64,000 nucleotides of DNA from CAWIVH01 sp963839475 (GCA_963839475.1 CAWIVH010000013.1:682001-746000), one strand, 5' to 3'. Shown: positions 9,985 through 19,704, numbered from the stretch's first letter. Notes: generated by a model not told the origin, from the sequence alone. Numbers and translations: made by a program.

Positions 9985-11175
9985 TCAATCCTCAACGATC
10001 AGGCTCAGCCGCTGATAAAGTTCTAAAACGCGCAGCTCCAACTCATTTCTCGCGCTGCCCGCAATCAAGGCTTCTCCAATCCGGTTTCTGCCATTGATGA
10101 ATGGAAAAACTGTCGCGCCGAACGCGACATCCAGGCTGAGCTGCAGAACCCATGGCTCCCTCTTCAGGCATTCCGCCTCTTCGCGGTCGAAGGCCAGGCG
10201 ACCGCCCCGCTGCACACCCAGTATTACCGCGGCCGTCGGCCTAAGATGCAGGACGGCCGGCGTCTTGGGATTTTCCCCGAGGGCGTAACGAATCGCGTAT
10301 TCCACGATGTCGAAGCCCGTTGCCGCCTGAAGCAGCTTCGATATGCAATTGCCTCCGAGGCGCGGGCTGAGTTCGAGGATGTAGACCTCTTGTTCCGAAG
10401 CCACAAAATCACAATCGAAAGGGCCGTCGGAGATTCCCATGAGGCTCCACACACGGTGCAATTGATGGAGCAGCCGCTCTCTCGATAGGACCGGCAGCGT
10501 GGTAGGGAAGCAATGGCCCCTGGTTGCGACATAAGGCGGTTCGGCGGTCATCCGGTCCAGTAGAAATATCTGTTCGATTCGCCCGTTCCGAAGCACCCCT
10601 TCGCAAGTGCCCTGAAATCCTTCGATGAACCTTTCCAGAATTCCCACGCCCTGAGGGCTGAATTCAAGGGTTTCGGGAAGCCGGCGCCGGTAGTCGCCCT
10701 GCGACTCAATCACGAAAATCCCTTTGCTTCCCGAGCATTGGTCGGGCTTCATGATCCACCGGCTTTTTTTAAAAATATCCTCCGCCGGGCGGAAATCTGC
10801 ATCGATACGCATTGCCTCCGGCGCCGGCATCCCGTTCCGGGACAGGAATTCGCGGAAGCGTACTTTACTGCAGGCTACCTTGACGCTTTCAAAGGGTGGC
10901 CCGGGCAATCCCATCCGATTGGCTATGAAAGCCGCGGTCGGAGCGGCGACGTCGGTGCAAGGGGAGACAATGCCATCGACATTTTCCCTGAGAGCGACGT
11001 CCAACGCTGCGTTCATGTCGGTTGTGTCGATGTTCCAGCAGCTGTCCGCTTCGGCATGACCGGGGTTGGAAGGACAGTTGTCGAGCGTGATCACACGGTG
11101 CCCAAGCGCCCTGGCCTTGCGAATGACGTCCAGTTGGTAGCGGGATGCCGCCAGGACGAGCAATGATTTATTCAT
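9985..11175 (-). CDS. ATP-grasp domain ligase-like protein
   Basis: A 396-residue protein with the three-part ATP-grasp plan. It has an N-terminal Rossmann-like pre-ATP domain (LLVLAASRYQLDVIRKA), a central ATP-binding part with the phosphate loop MKPDQCSGSKGI, and the metal-binding ILELSPRLGGN near residue 270. It resembles the carboxylate-amine ligases of the CarB/PurK/PylC type, which join a carboxylate to an amine through an acyl phosphate. Its start overlaps the stop of the GT2 gene by 8 bases. Within a glycan block it may attach an amino acid or other acid to an amino-sugar; that is inference. Confidence 0.75.
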   Translation of the reverse strand: MNKSLLVLAASRYQLDVIRKARALGHRVITLDNCPSNPGHAEADSCWNIDTTDMNAALDVALRENVDGIVSPCTDVAAPTAAFIANRMGLPGPPFESVKVACSKVRFREFLSRNGMPAPEAMRIDADFRPAEDIFKKSRWIMKPDQCSGSKGIFVIESQGDYRRRLPETLEFSPQGVGILERFIEGFQGTCEGVLRNGRIEQIFLLDRMTAEPPYVATRGHCFPTTLPVLSRERLLHQLHRVWSLMGISDGPFDCDFVASEQEVYILELSPRLGGNCISKLLQAATGFDIVEYAIRYALGENPKTPAVLHLRPTAAVILGVQRGGRLAFDREEAECLKREPWVLQLSLDVAFGATVFPFINGRNRIGEALIAGSARNELELRVLELYQRLSLIVED

Positions 11176-12106
11176 AAATCTCGCTGATGGTGTAGCTCAC
11201 GCGGGTGCGCGTGATTTGCTGATGCAGCCGCAGCAGATAGAGGCCGAAGATGGCGAGGCAGAGGAGGGTTAAACCGTTGAAAAAAGTCACAATCACGATC
11301 GTGCTGGCCCAGCCGGGCACCGCCACGCCGTGCACCAGGGTGTTGTATATGGTACGAAGACCGAGAAGTATGGACAGGGCGAAGGCAATCAGGCAGAAAA
11401 ATCCGACGAAATAGAGCGGGTAGGATGAATAGCTCAAAACCAGGTTGGCGACCAGATAAAGGCTTTGCTTCAGCCGGTAATTGGACTTGCCGAACTTCCG
11501 CGAATCATGCCGTGTAGGGACGTTCGCGTAATTGGCTGCATTCGACAGGAGCATGCATGTGACGTAGGGGAAGACCGCGCTCATTTGTACCACTCTGGAG
11601 ACGACAATCTTTTTCGCAGCCCGAAAGCTGGTGAGTTGAAAGTCAGACGGAAGCTTGAATATCCGCCGGATCATCCAGTCGACCAGGTGACCTCCGATAT
11701 TTCGGAATGCCGCGTGTTTTTTCGAGTCATACGCGCCTATGACCAGATCATAGCCGCGCTCGAGCGCTTCCGTCAGGCGGGGAATCTCTTCGGGCGGATT
11801 CTGCAGATCATCGTCCATCGTAACAATCTGGTCTCCTGTGGCGAGAGAAAGCCCGCAGAGGATGGCGTTGTGCTGGCCCCGGTTGGTCAGCAGCCGGACA
11901 ATTTTCAGGCCCTTGCCGTATTCCGATTTCAACTTCTTGAGCACGTCCCAACTGTTATCCGGGCTGGCGTCGTCGACCAGGATAATCTCCGGGACTTTGT
12001 TCATACCTTCGATGGTCTGTATCAAACGCGGAACCAGAATCGGAAGGGATAGCTCGGACCGGTAAACCGGGATGATGACGCTTATGATGTTGGCGAATTC
12101 GCTCAT
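11168..12106 (-). CDS. GT2 polyprenol-phosphate glycosyltransferase (ArnC/GtrB/DPM-like)
   Basis: A 312-residue GT-A enzyme. The N-terminal nucleotide-sugar site is visible (SVIIPVYRSE, then ILVDDASPDNSW) and the metal-binding acids lie in TMDDDLQNPPEEI. The C-terminal ~90 residues contain two membrane helices, the layout of ArnC/GtrB enzymes that load a sugar onto undecaprenyl phosphate on the cytoplasmic face. This provides the type of lipid-linked donor that the two GT-C membrane proteins at 3771-7877 would use. It is the second gene of the minus-strand set, after the TPR-OGT gene. Confidence 0.88.
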   Translation of the reverse strand: MSEFANIISVIIPVYRSELSLPILVPRLIQTIEGMNKVPEIILVDDASPDNSWDVLKKLKSEYGKGLKIVRLLTNRGQHNAILCGLSLATGDQIVTMDDDLQNPPEEIPRLTEALERGYDLVIGAYDSKKHAAFRNIGGHLVDWMIRRIFKLPSDFQLTSFRAAKKIVVSRVVQMSAVFPYVTCMLLSNAANYANVPTRHDSRKFGKSNYRLKQSLYLVANLVLSYSSYPLYFVGFFCLIAFALSILLGLRTIYNTLVHGVAVPGWASTIVIVTFFNGLTLLCLAIFGLYLLRLHQQITRTRVSYTISEIYE

Positions 12107-12205
12107 GTCGGGAATCTAAAACCTGCCTCCGCCCGCGTTAGGGGCTGAATGTCCCCCGAATGGTATCCTCGAAGGGATAAAAAGGCAACCTGGCGAATGG
12201 AGTCT

Positions 12206-14491
12206 TCAGCTTCCGGGAACTGACGCGCATCCCTCCATCCCGGCCGGCACCGCGTGAGTTCGGACGGTTCGGTCGATAAAGTCCTGCAGGCCACGGATAC
12301 TTTCCATGTCGCGATACAGCCGATGCTTTTCTCGGGCGTATTTCCTGGAGATTTCACCGCGCCATTCGCTATCCCGGGCAAGCCGTGCAGCCAAAGCCAC
12401 AAACTCATCTTCGGATCGCGCAATGGTTTCAGTCGCGCCCAGCAAGCTCAAAATCGCGCTGCTGTGCCTGCCGCGCATGAGGTTTCCCGGAAGCGTTACC
12501 ACCGGAAGGTGCGACTCGATCGCTTCCAAGGTCGAGTTGCAGCCGGACCAACCGGCGCTGTCCAGGAATACATCGCTGAGGTAATTCATCGATTTATACT
12601 GCGGGGGCGTGAGTTGCGGCAGCAAAACCATATGCCGTTCCGGATCCATGCCCCGCTGCCGGAAAGCCTTCTCAACCCGTGCGCGGAATCGCCGCGTTAC
12701 TTCTTCCGATTTTCCAAAGGAAATGAAGGCAAACTGGCAATCTCCCGTTTCCAGGGCAATCCTCGCGAAAAGATCATCGTATCGGGGAAGGTATTTGAAC
12801 AGAGATTGCGCACAGAAGAAAACCGGCGAAGAATCGCGCAATCCGAAGAGGCTTCGGCTGCCGGGAGCGGCAGCCAGATCGGGAGGGGTATAGTAAATCG
12901 AGAGATTGGGCAGCCGAACCAGGCGCTCGCTGTAATGGTCCTGGCCGTTTTCCGGTTCCATCAAATCGCTGCTCAGGTAATAGTCGATCGTGGGAAGCCC
13001 GGAGGTTTCCGGGTGTCCCCAGGATGTGCATTGAATGGGCGCCAGCCATAGCGCCGCCAGCCGCAGGGCCATCGTATCCATTCCGAGTTCCGGGAAGATC
13101 AGCAGGTGCAGGCGTTCTCTTCGGATCAGCGCAGCCCATTCCTCGACCGTATCCAGACCCTCATAAAAGCGCTCGAAACACCTCCGTGCGCGCTCGGTTT
13201 CAGCATCCTTCATTTTTCCGGTATGATAGCCATAGAGGGCGAACCTGGTCCGGTCCAGCTGTTCCACCCAACCCTTGATAGGGATTTTCCAATTGGAGTG
13301 GTAGCGGAAATAGCCTGAAACGATGCCTACCCTGACTGATTCGCCGTGGGCAAGCGGCGGCATTTCCGGGCGTTCCCGGTATTCCGGAAACCCTGCGGTT
13401 TGGATGCGATGAACCATCTCGCCATAACGGCACTGGAACTCACGATCGCTTTCTCCCTGGTAGGCCAGGAAGAAGGTCTGCGCATTCCCCACCAATTTGG
13501 CTGCTGCGTGGATGTCCTTCATGCTATTAAGCGAAAGCCATTTGGGAAGCTCGAGCAGCTCATTCCGGTACTGTTCTCTGCAGTCGGCGACATCTTCCGG
13601 GCTATCGTAGATAATTTTGATACGGCTAAGGCAGCGCAACCATCTTGAAGGGAACGCCTCGGGCCGGATCCGGATGGCATGGTCATAGTGCTGAATGGCC
13701 GTTTCCATGTTCCCCTGCGCCTGAAATAAGGCGCCAAGGTTGAGATGGGCATCATATAAGTCCGGATTCAGGCGTAATGCTTCCCGGAAACATTCGAAGG
13801 CCTCGTCCAGTTTTTCATCTTCTTTGAGCTCGACCCCCTTATTGCAGTGCGCTTCAGCCAGATTGGGATTGAGCCGGATCGCCTCTTGATAGCAGGCCAT
13901 CGCCTCGGCTTTCCGCCCGCCCAGTTTCAACACAGATCCCAGGCCGTTATGCGCTTCCGCATAGCCGGGATTCAGCCTCAGAGCCTCTCTGATATAGGCT
14001 TCCGCAGCGGGCAGGTCGTTTCTATCACGTAACACCATGCCGATATTGAAATGCAGTGCGGGGTTGGAGGGAGCGATGTCCAGTGCTTGTTTCAGAAAGG
14101 CCAGGCCTTCGTCCCATTTTTCGATTTCGACGAGGGCGAGCCCGAGATTGCAGTAGGCTTCTGAGAATCCCGGATCCAGTCGTAGGGCATTCCGATAGCA
14201 TTGAATGGCATCCTGGGCCTGATTCAGTTTGCCCAGCGCATTCCCCAGATTATTGTGGAATTCGGGATGATCCGGATATCCGGATATAGCCCGTTTGATC
14301 AGGCCGGCAGCAGTCTTATACTTCCCCGACTGCAACGCCAGGACCCCAAGCAGGTGCAGAGCATTCGGATTTGCCGGGTCCGAACGTAAGGCGCGATTGT
14401 AACAGACTTCGGCTTGCCGGAGATTACCCTGCTGGTGATGTTGCAGGCCCTGCTGCAGCGACCGAAGAATCGGATCTTCCTTCTTTCCCAC
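12206..14491 (-). CDS. TPR protein with SPINDLY/OGT-type glycosyltransferase domain (GT41)
   Basis: A 761-residue protein. Roughly residues 1-300 are eight or nine consecutive tetratricopeptide repeats (for example NLRQAEVCYNRALRSDP, then similar units every 34 residues). Residues ~380-745 form a GT41 catalytic region: VRVGIVSGYFRYH with the conserved histidine, GHPETSGLPTIDYYLSS, and the UDP-binding SGCNSTLEAIESHLPVVTLPG. Such enzymes move GlcNAc or another sugar onto Ser/Thr of proteins in the cytoplasm. The start codon is GTG at 14491. It heads the minus-strand glycan genes and is 13 bases after the methionine-cycle gene, so the two may share a transcript. Confidence 0.88.
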   Translation of the reverse strand: MGKKEDPILRSLQQGLQHHQQGNLRQAEVCYNRALRSDPANPNALHLLGVLALQSGKYKTAAGLIKRAISGYPDHPEFHNNLGNALGKLNQAQDAIQCYRNALRLDPGFSEAYCNLGLALVEIEKWDEGLAFLKQALDIAPSNPALHFNIGMVLRDRNDLPAAEAYIREALRLNPGYAEAHNGLGSVLKLGGRKAEAMACYQEAIRLNPNLAEAHCNKGVELKEDEKLDEAFECFREALRLNPDLYDAHLNLGALFQAQGNMETAIQHYDHAIRIRPEAFPSRWLRCLSRIKIIYDSPEDVADCREQYRNELLELPKWLSLNSMKDIHAAAKLVGNAQTFFLAYQGESDREFQCRYGEMVHRIQTAGFPEYRERPEMPPLAHGESVRVGIVSGYFRYHSNWKIPIKGWVEQLDRTRFALYGYHTGKMKDAETERARRCFERFYEGLDTVEEWAALIRRERLHLLIFPELGMDTMALRLAALWLAPIQCTSWGHPETSGLPTIDYYLSSDLMEPENGQDHYSERLVRLPNLSIYYTPPDLAAAPGSRSLFGLRDSSPVFFCAQSLFKYLPRYDDLFARIALETGDCQFAFISFGKSEEVTRRFRARVEKAFRQRGMDPERHMVLLPQLTPPQYKSMNYLSDVFLDSAGWSGCNSTLEAIESHLPVVTLPGNLMRGRHSSAILSLLGATETIARSEDEFVALAARLARDSEWRGEISRKYAREKHRLYRDMESIRGLQDFIDRTVRTHAVPAGMEGCASVPGS

Positions 14492-14504
14492 ACTTTCCCT
14501 TTAT

Positions 14505-16367
14505 TTACTGCGAGCCGATTGCCTCTGCGACATCCAGTGCCATCTGATAGCGGCCGAACGGGGCGCTGAGTTGCACCCCTTGCACCAGCGGCCGGACAAG
14601 CCGAACCATTTCGCGGGCGATTTCCACTCCCTCCCGTCGCGAATCCTCGGCATTTTCAACCCGCCGCATTCTTTCCAGGAATTTATCAGGGACCGGGACA
14701 CGGAGCTCGTTGACCATGAATTCGGCATTGCGGTAGCTGGTCAGGGGCCAGATCCCGGCGATAACGGGAATTCCCTGATTCTGAATCCGGTCGAGGAACC
14801 GCTTCAACAGATCGATGTCGAATACAGGCTGAGTGACGATGTATTCGGCTCCGCCCTGAATCTTCCATTCCATGCGCTTAATCTCATCCTCAAGGTTCAA
14901 GGCGCCGGGATTGGCTCCCACCCCGATTACCAGCGCGGTTTGCGATCCGATGGGATTCCCGCCGATGTCCAGTCCCCGATTCAGGTTGTTGGCGATATTG
15001 ACGAGGCCGATGGAGTCCACATCGAAGACCGCCGTCGCATCAGGATAGGAGCCCATCCGCGGGGGATCACCGGTAATACAGATCAGGTTCCGGATCCCGA
15101 CGGCATGCGCCCCGAGGAGCTCGGATTGGATTCCCAGTATGTTGCGGTCCCGGCAGCAGAAGTGGAGCACGGCCTCGATCCCGGCCTGTTGCTGGATGAT
15201 CTGGCATGTGACCTGGGCGCTCATCCTGGCGCTGGCGCGCGGGCCGTCAGGGACATTGATGCAGTCGATCCCGGCGGTCGCACAACCGCGGGAGGCTTCG
15301 ACTTCACGCACCGCGTCAACGCCGCGGGGCGGCAGGATTTCGACAAAGCTGACGAACCTTCCGGCAGCAAGCTTTGCCCCGAGCTTGGACTTCTGCTCGA
15401 GGGGAATCTTGGGCAGGGCCTGCGCTTCAACGGGATGTTCTTCCGGCAAAATCGCGAAGCGGCTTTTCGCAGGTTGAAGCGATCGCGCTTCGGCGCGGAC
15501 CAATTTAATGTGATTGGGAGTGGTTCCGCAGCAACCGCCGAAAATCTTCACACCCGCCCACAAAAAACGCCTCGCGTACTGGGCCATGTATTCCGGGGAA
15601 CAGAGGTAAATGTTGCGCCCTTCGACCCTGGACGGATGACCGGCATTCGGCATGGCGCTGAGTGGTTTATTGGACAACGGCGCCATTTTTTCTATGGTTT
15701 CGAGCGTAGCCCGCGGGCCTGCCGAGCAGTTGCAGCCGATGATATCGGCGGGCCATTCATTCAGGCGTTGCGTATAGATTTCCGGAGCTGTTCCGTCGCG
15801 AAGATTGCCGTCGTCATCGATGGTCACCTGGGCGACAATGGTGAGCGTCTCCCCGGCCGCTTCACGGGCGGCATATATCGCTTCGCGGAGCTCGAAGAGA
15901 TCGCTGAAAGTCTCCAGGATCAGGAGGTCGATGCCGGCACCGATCAAGGCTCCGGCCTGTTCCCGGAAAATGGAACGGGCGGCCGCAAAGGAAATGGATC
16001 CCAGCGGTTCGATAAGGGCTCCCAGCGGCCCCATGGCTCCCGCTACGAAAGCCTGCTGACTCGCCGCTTCACGAGCGATGCGAACTCCCGCCTGGTTGAT
16101 CTCGTTCAGCTTTTCAGCGAGGCCGAAAGCCCCCAGCCGCACCCGGTTCGCGCCGAAGGTGTTCGATTCGAGGATTTCCGCTCCGGCTTTGACATACTCC
16201 GCATGGACCTCTTTTACCATGTCGGGCGCCGAGAGGTTCAGCTCGTCAAAGCACCGATTAATGAACACCCCTTTGGTATAGAGCATGGTGCCCATAGCGC
16301 CGTCGGCAATCATGGCCCGCTTTGCCAGTTTCTCCCGGAATTCCAGCGCCCTGTTTGTGCTCTCCAT
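14505..16367 (-). CDS. Bifunctional homocysteine S-methyltransferase / methylenetetrahydrofolate reductase
   Basis: A 620-residue fusion like Bacillus YitJ. Residues ~1-300 are the cobalamin-independent homocysteine methyltransferase barrel, with IADGAMGTML at the N-terminus, an isolated zinc cysteine in IIGCNCSAGP, and the zinc pair in FGGCCGTTPNHI. Residues ~315-610 are the FAD-dependent MTHFR barrel (FVEILPPRG, ICITGDPP, YIVTQPVFD). It reduces 5,10-methylene-THF and can pass methyl groups to homocysteine to make methionine. It has its own likely promoter just upstream (extended -10). Length and domain order match the family. Confidence 0.93.
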   Translation of the reverse strand: MESTNRALEFREKLAKRAMIADGAMGTMLYTKGVFINRCFDELNLSAPDMVKEVHAEYVKAGAEILESNTFGANRVRLGAFGLAEKLNEINQAGVRIAREAASQQAFVAGAMGPLGALIEPLGSISFAAARSIFREQAGALIGAGIDLLILETFSDLFELREAIYAAREAAGETLTIVAQVTIDDDGNLRDGTAPEIYTQRLNEWPADIIGCNCSAGPRATLETIEKMAPLSNKPLSAMPNAGHPSRVEGRNIYLCSPEYMAQYARRFLWAGVKIFGGCCGTTPNHIKLVRAEARSLQPAKSRFAILPEEHPVEAQALPKIPLEQKSKLGAKLAAGRFVSFVEILPPRGVDAVREVEASRGCATAGIDCINVPDGPRASARMSAQVTCQIIQQQAGIEAVLHFCCRDRNILGIQSELLGAHAVGIRNLICITGDPPRMGSYPDATAVFDVDSIGLVNIANNLNRGLDIGGNPIGSQTALVIGVGANPGALNLEDEIKRMEWKIQGGAEYIVTQPVFDIDLLKRFLDRIQNQGIPVIAGIWPLTSYRNAEFMVNELRVPVPDKFLERMRRVENAEDSRREGVEIAREMVRLVRPLVQGVQLSAPFGRYQMALDVAEAIGSQ

Positions 16368-16401
16368 GTTTTGTGTCTCCGTATGGTGGAGTTAAGGGAG
16401 G

Positions 16402-16410
16402 ATTATAGCA
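16402..16410 (-). promoter_or_regulatory. Extended -10 promoter for the methionine/MTHFR gene
   Basis: On the minus strand the sequence reads TGCTATAAT, a perfect TATAAT with the TGn extension, 34 bases before the ATG at 16367. No good -35 hexamer is seen at 17 bases, as is usual for extended -10 promoters. An arm of the family A repeat (aaccgc...ccgcgaagg) lies just upstream at 16436-16465. Confidence 0.45.
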
Positions 16411-16474
16411 GCCCGCCATGATTCCCGGATGCTGGAACCGCAGAGGACTCGAAGGCCGCGAAGGAGGAGTAGAT

Positions 16475-17629
16475 TCAAATTGCCAGCGCTAGAGCCTCAC
16501 ATAATTCTTCTTTGAGCAGGGGAATCGGATTTCCTTTCATGCTGCTGCTTTTGGCCGCTTTTTCGACCAGGCCATCCACATGGCTCGCGTCGATTCCGTA
16601 TGCACTCAAAGGTGGGATACAGAGGTCGCGGCTGAGATCTGCTACCCAGGCGGGCCCGTCTTCCGCTGAGGCTTTCATGCTTCCTGTCAGGATTTTGGCG
16701 ACCGTGTCATATCGGCCCAGGAATTCACTGCCCGCCGCCCTTTTTCTCAGCGCCATTATGTTCGCGGACATCCCGTGGGAAAGCAGGGCAGCGCATACCG
16801 CGCCGTGGGGTGCATCGAACAGGCCTCCGATCGGGGCGGCGAATCCGTGAACAACGCCCAGGCCGGCGTTGGCCAGGCATATGCCGCCCAGCAGGCTCGC
16901 AAAAGACATCGCCGAACGTGCGTCTGCGCTCCGCCCGTTGCGGAAAGCAGTCCGGAGGGATCGGGCGATTTTAAGAATCCCTTCACGGGATAGTGCGTCG
17001 GTGATCGGATTGGCGCGAACCGAAACGTAAGGTTCGATGAGCTGCGTCAGCGCGTCCATACCGGTGCTCGCCGTTACGGCCGGCGGCAGGTCATAGGTGA
17101 GCTCCGGATCCACCACAGCCAAACGGGGCAGCATCAGGGGGCTGCGCAAGCTGGCTTTGACAGCGTGCTCCGGAGAGCTCAGAACGGCATTGCGTGTGAC
17201 CTCGGAGCCCGTGCCTGCGGTGGTCGGTATCGCAATGAATGGTGCGGAAGGGCGAAGGAGAGGCTTCCCCAGCCCGATCACTTCCAGGTAATCCAGCAGA
17301 TCCCCCGGGTTGGTCATCATAGCTGCAATGGCTTTCCCGGAATCGATCGCGCTTCCTCCCCCGATCGAGATAACCATGTCACAGCCCGACTGCCGGGCTG
17401 CCAGGACGCCGGCCTGAACACTGCCCGTTGAAGGTTCGCAGGAAACCTGGAGCATGGTGGTTCCGCGGCCTGCGGCTTCCAACTGCTCCACCAGAAGATC
17501 GGTGCACGGGCCGGATCGCGAAAATGCAACCAGAGCCTTGCTTCCCATCGCCCGCGCCGCAGGAGCGACCTCGGCAATGGTCCCCGATCCGAATTGAATG
17601 CGCGTTGCGGTAGCGAAGTCGAATCTCAT
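16475..17629 (-). CDS. Iron-containing alcohol dehydrogenase family protein
   Basis: A 384-residue enzyme of the type III (Fe-ADH) family. The NAD(P) glycine stretch GGGSAIDSGKA is present near residue 95, and two metal histidines lie in VVHGFAAPIGGLFDAPHG. The usual metal motif DxxxH is altered to D-A-L-T-Q (GMDALTQLIEPYVS), so one histidine ligand is replaced by glutamine, a variant that occurs in a subgroup of the family. The natural substrate is unknown; related enzymes oxidise simple alcohols, hydroxy acids or maleylacetate. It lies 6 bases after the small monooxygenase gene and is co-transcribed with it. Confidence 0.85.
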   Translation of the reverse strand: MRFDFATATRIQFGSGTIAEVAPAARAMGSKALVAFSRSGPCTDLLVEQLEAAGRGTTMLQVSCEPSTGSVQAGVLAARQSGCDMVISIGGGSAIDSGKAIAAMMTNPGDLLDYLEVIGLGKPLLRPSAPFIAIPTTAGTGSEVTRNAVLSSPEHAVKASLRSPLMLPRLAVVDPELTYDLPPAVTASTGMDALTQLIEPYVSVRANPITDALSREGILKIARSLRTAFRNGRSADARSAMSFASLLGGICLANAGLGVVHGFAAPIGGLFDAPHGAVCAALLSHGMSANIMALRKRAAGSEFLGRYDTVAKILTGSMKASAEDGPAWVADLSRDLCIPPLSAYGIDASHVDGLVEKAAKSSSMKGNPIPLLKEELCEALALAI

Positions 17630-17635
17630 GAGCGA

Positions 17636-17941
17636 TCACCACCCCTCGTCGGTGGGGAAAATGTTGACGTACTTGACGCTCGTACGCGGCCTGGCCATCA
17701 TCGGAGCCACGGCGTCACGCCATTTCAGGTAATGGGAGGTTTCTTTGTGCTGCGCGGGAGCGTCGGCAGTTTTGTATGCCTCCACTAGCACGAAGTGCCC
17801 CGGATCACTGGAATCCTCGACAACGTCAAACCGGGCGATTCCCGGCTCCAGGATACTCTGCGAGGCATTCTCCACGGTCGCTTCCCTGAAAGCATCGATG
17901 CATTCCGTCTTGACCTGTACATCGACATGAACAATCAGCAT
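17636..17941 (-). CDS. Antibiotic biosynthesis monooxygenase (ABM) domain protein, LsrG-like
   Basis: I place the start at the ATG at 17941 because AAAGGAGA lies just before it and because the ABM fold begins there (MLIVHVDVQVK); the longer open frame to 18046 adds an unlikely N-terminus. The product is 101 residues, one dimeric ferredoxin-like ABM domain with the typical middle segment RFDVVEDSSDPGHFVLVEAYKTADA and HKETSHYLKW. Family members include LsrG-type isomerases and quinone monooxygenases. Coupling to the Fe-ADH suggests a small carbonyl-compound pathway. It is divergent from the POT transporter. Confidence 0.8.
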   Translation of the reverse strand: MLIVHVDVQVKTECIDAFREATVENASQSILEPGIARFDVVEDSSDPGHFVLVEAYKTADAPAQHKETSHYLKWRDAVAPMMARPRTSVKYVNIFPTDEGW

Positions 17942-18204
17942 GGCGCTTCTCCTTTCCAGCTTCGCCGCCGAAGCAGTCGGATGATGTTTTAGCACAGGCA
18001 CAGACGGGGTGAAAGAATTCTCGGCAATATTGAGGATGGGCGCCATTTTCCGGGTTCAACGGAGGTTCTACTTTGCTTTCACGCTTAAACAATGGCGCTT
18101 TGCCCCGATTTTCCTGTCCCTGCTGCCAGGCCATGCCACTATCACGAAATTTTGTGGTATCCTCGCAACCCGTTGAATTCCATTTTCCTCTGAGGATGTA
18201 ATCC

Positions 18205-19704
18205 ATGTCTGGAAATAAACCTGCAAGCCTGCTCGGTTCCTTTCCGAAGGTGTTTTGGATCTCAAACGTTATGGAACTTTTTGAGCGGGCCGCCTATTAC
18301 GGCATGAATTCGGTTCTCGCGATTTATCTGAGCGATTCTGTGGACAAAGGCGGGCTTGGATTTTCCGAAGAAAGCATAGGTTTTCTCCAGGGGCTGATTT
18401 ATGCCTTCACCTACATCGTTCCCATCCTCGGAGGAGCGCTTGCGGACCGCTATGGCTACCGGCGAATGCTGATGGTCGCATTTTCGCTTTTGACGGCCGG
18501 ATATTTTCTTACCGGCCACATGTCCGCTTATGGGGCTGTTTTCTTGAGCCTCCTGGTCATGGCTACCGGCGCCGGGCTCTTCAAGCCGATCATTTCCGGA
18601 GCCATTGCCCGATCGACCAACGAGCAGAATTCAGGCTTCGGTTTCGGGATCTACTACTGGATGATCAACCTGGGCGCCTTTCTTGCGCCGCTGGTCGTCA
18701 GCTACCTGAAAGGATTTTCCTGGAGATACGTTTTTACGGCTTCCGCCCTGTATTGCGCGCTGATGCTTCTGCCCACTATCTTTGCTTTCCAGGATCCGCC
18801 GAAGCCTGAAAACACCAAGAAGCTTCGGGATGTCCTGGCCTCCGCCGCCATGGTGCTGGGAGACGCCCGCTTCATGCTCATGATCTTTATTTACTCGGGA
18901 TTCTGGATCCTCTATTTCCAGAATTTCGGATCCGTGCTCTGGTACCTGCGGGATTTTGTCGACAAAGCACCCGTGAATGCGCTGTTTGCCTCACTCGGGA
19001 TTCCGCTCGCTTTCGACGCCGAGCACGTGACCGTGATCAACGCCGGGACGATCATCCTGCTGCAGGTGGTAGTCAGCCGGCTTGTAAAGGACATGAAAGC
19101 CCTGCCGACGATGATCGGCGGCCTGGCTATCGGGGCGCTCGGCTTCCTGTGTCTCGCATTTGCCTATAATGCCTGGGTTTTTATCCTGGGAATCGCCGTT
19201 TTTTCCGTGGGAGAAATGACCGCCCACCCGAAATATTACAGTTATGTGGGGCTGGTCGCGCCGGCGGACCGGAAGGCCGTTTATATGGGCTATGCTTTTC
19301 TCTACGGTGTGATCGGCAGTCTTGTGGGTTCCACGGTCGGCGGAGCGATGTATGAAGCGATGCTCAAACCATGGATCGGAAAGCCGGGCGCCGGTCCGGA
19401 ACTGACCAAGTTCTGGCTGATATTCGCCGCCCTTGATGTCTTCGCCGTCGCCGGCCTGCTGCTCTACAACCGGTTCTTCGCCACCGAAACTCCCGCGAAC
19501 GTCCGCACCGCGGGAAGAATCATGATTGGCGTTTATATCATGCTGGTCCTGCTGGGCGGGTGGTTCTTCTATTCTTCGATTTTTGGCGGCGGGAAGATAG
19601 CCTACCGGACTATGGTCCAGGCCCTGATTATGTTATTACTGGGAGCCGGAGGCACTTCCATCAGCCTACAACACCTCCGACTTAGAGACGCCCAAAAAAG
19701 CTAA
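18205..19704 (+). CDS. Proton-dependent oligopeptide transporter (POT/PTR2 family, MFS)
   Basis: A 499-residue inner-membrane carrier with about twelve or more helices. POT signatures are visible: FPKVFWISNVMELFERAAYYG at the N-terminus, with the E-R-A-x-Y-Y-G motif that couples protons and binds peptide, and GGALADRYGYRR in the loop between helices 2 and 3. The start ATG at 18205 follows a GAGGA at a good distance. It imports di- and tripeptides with protons. It is convergent with hypE. Confidence 0.9.
   Translation: MSGNKPASLLGSFPKVFWISNVMELFERAAYYGMNSVLAIYLSDSVDKGGLGFSEESIGFLQGLIYAFTYIVPILGGALADRYGYRRMLMVAFSLLTAGYFLTGHMSAYGAVFLSLLVMATGAGLFKPIISGAIARSTNEQNSGFGFGIYYWMINLGAFLAPLVVSYLKGFSWRYVFTASALYCALMLLPTIFAFQDPPKPENTKKLRDVLASAAMVLGDARFMLMIFIYSGFWILYFQNFGSVLWYLRDFVDKAPVNALFASLGIPLAFDAEHVTVINAGTIILLQVVVSRLVKDMKALPTMIGGLAIGALGFLCLAFAYNAWVFILGIAVFSVGEMTAHPKYYSYVGLVAPADRKAVYMGYAFLYGVIGSLVGSTVGGAMYEAMLKPWIGKPGAGPELTKFWLIFAALDVFAVAGLLLYNRFFATETPANVRTAGRIMIGVYIMLVLLGGWFFYSSIFGGGKIAYRTMVQALIMLLLGAGGTSISLQHLRLRDAQKS

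Noticed and set aside
14571..16421. 616-residue plus-strand frame
   Set aside because: It lies antisense to the clear methyltransferase/MTHFR gene and has no recognisable domain; it is open because of GC-rich codon usage.
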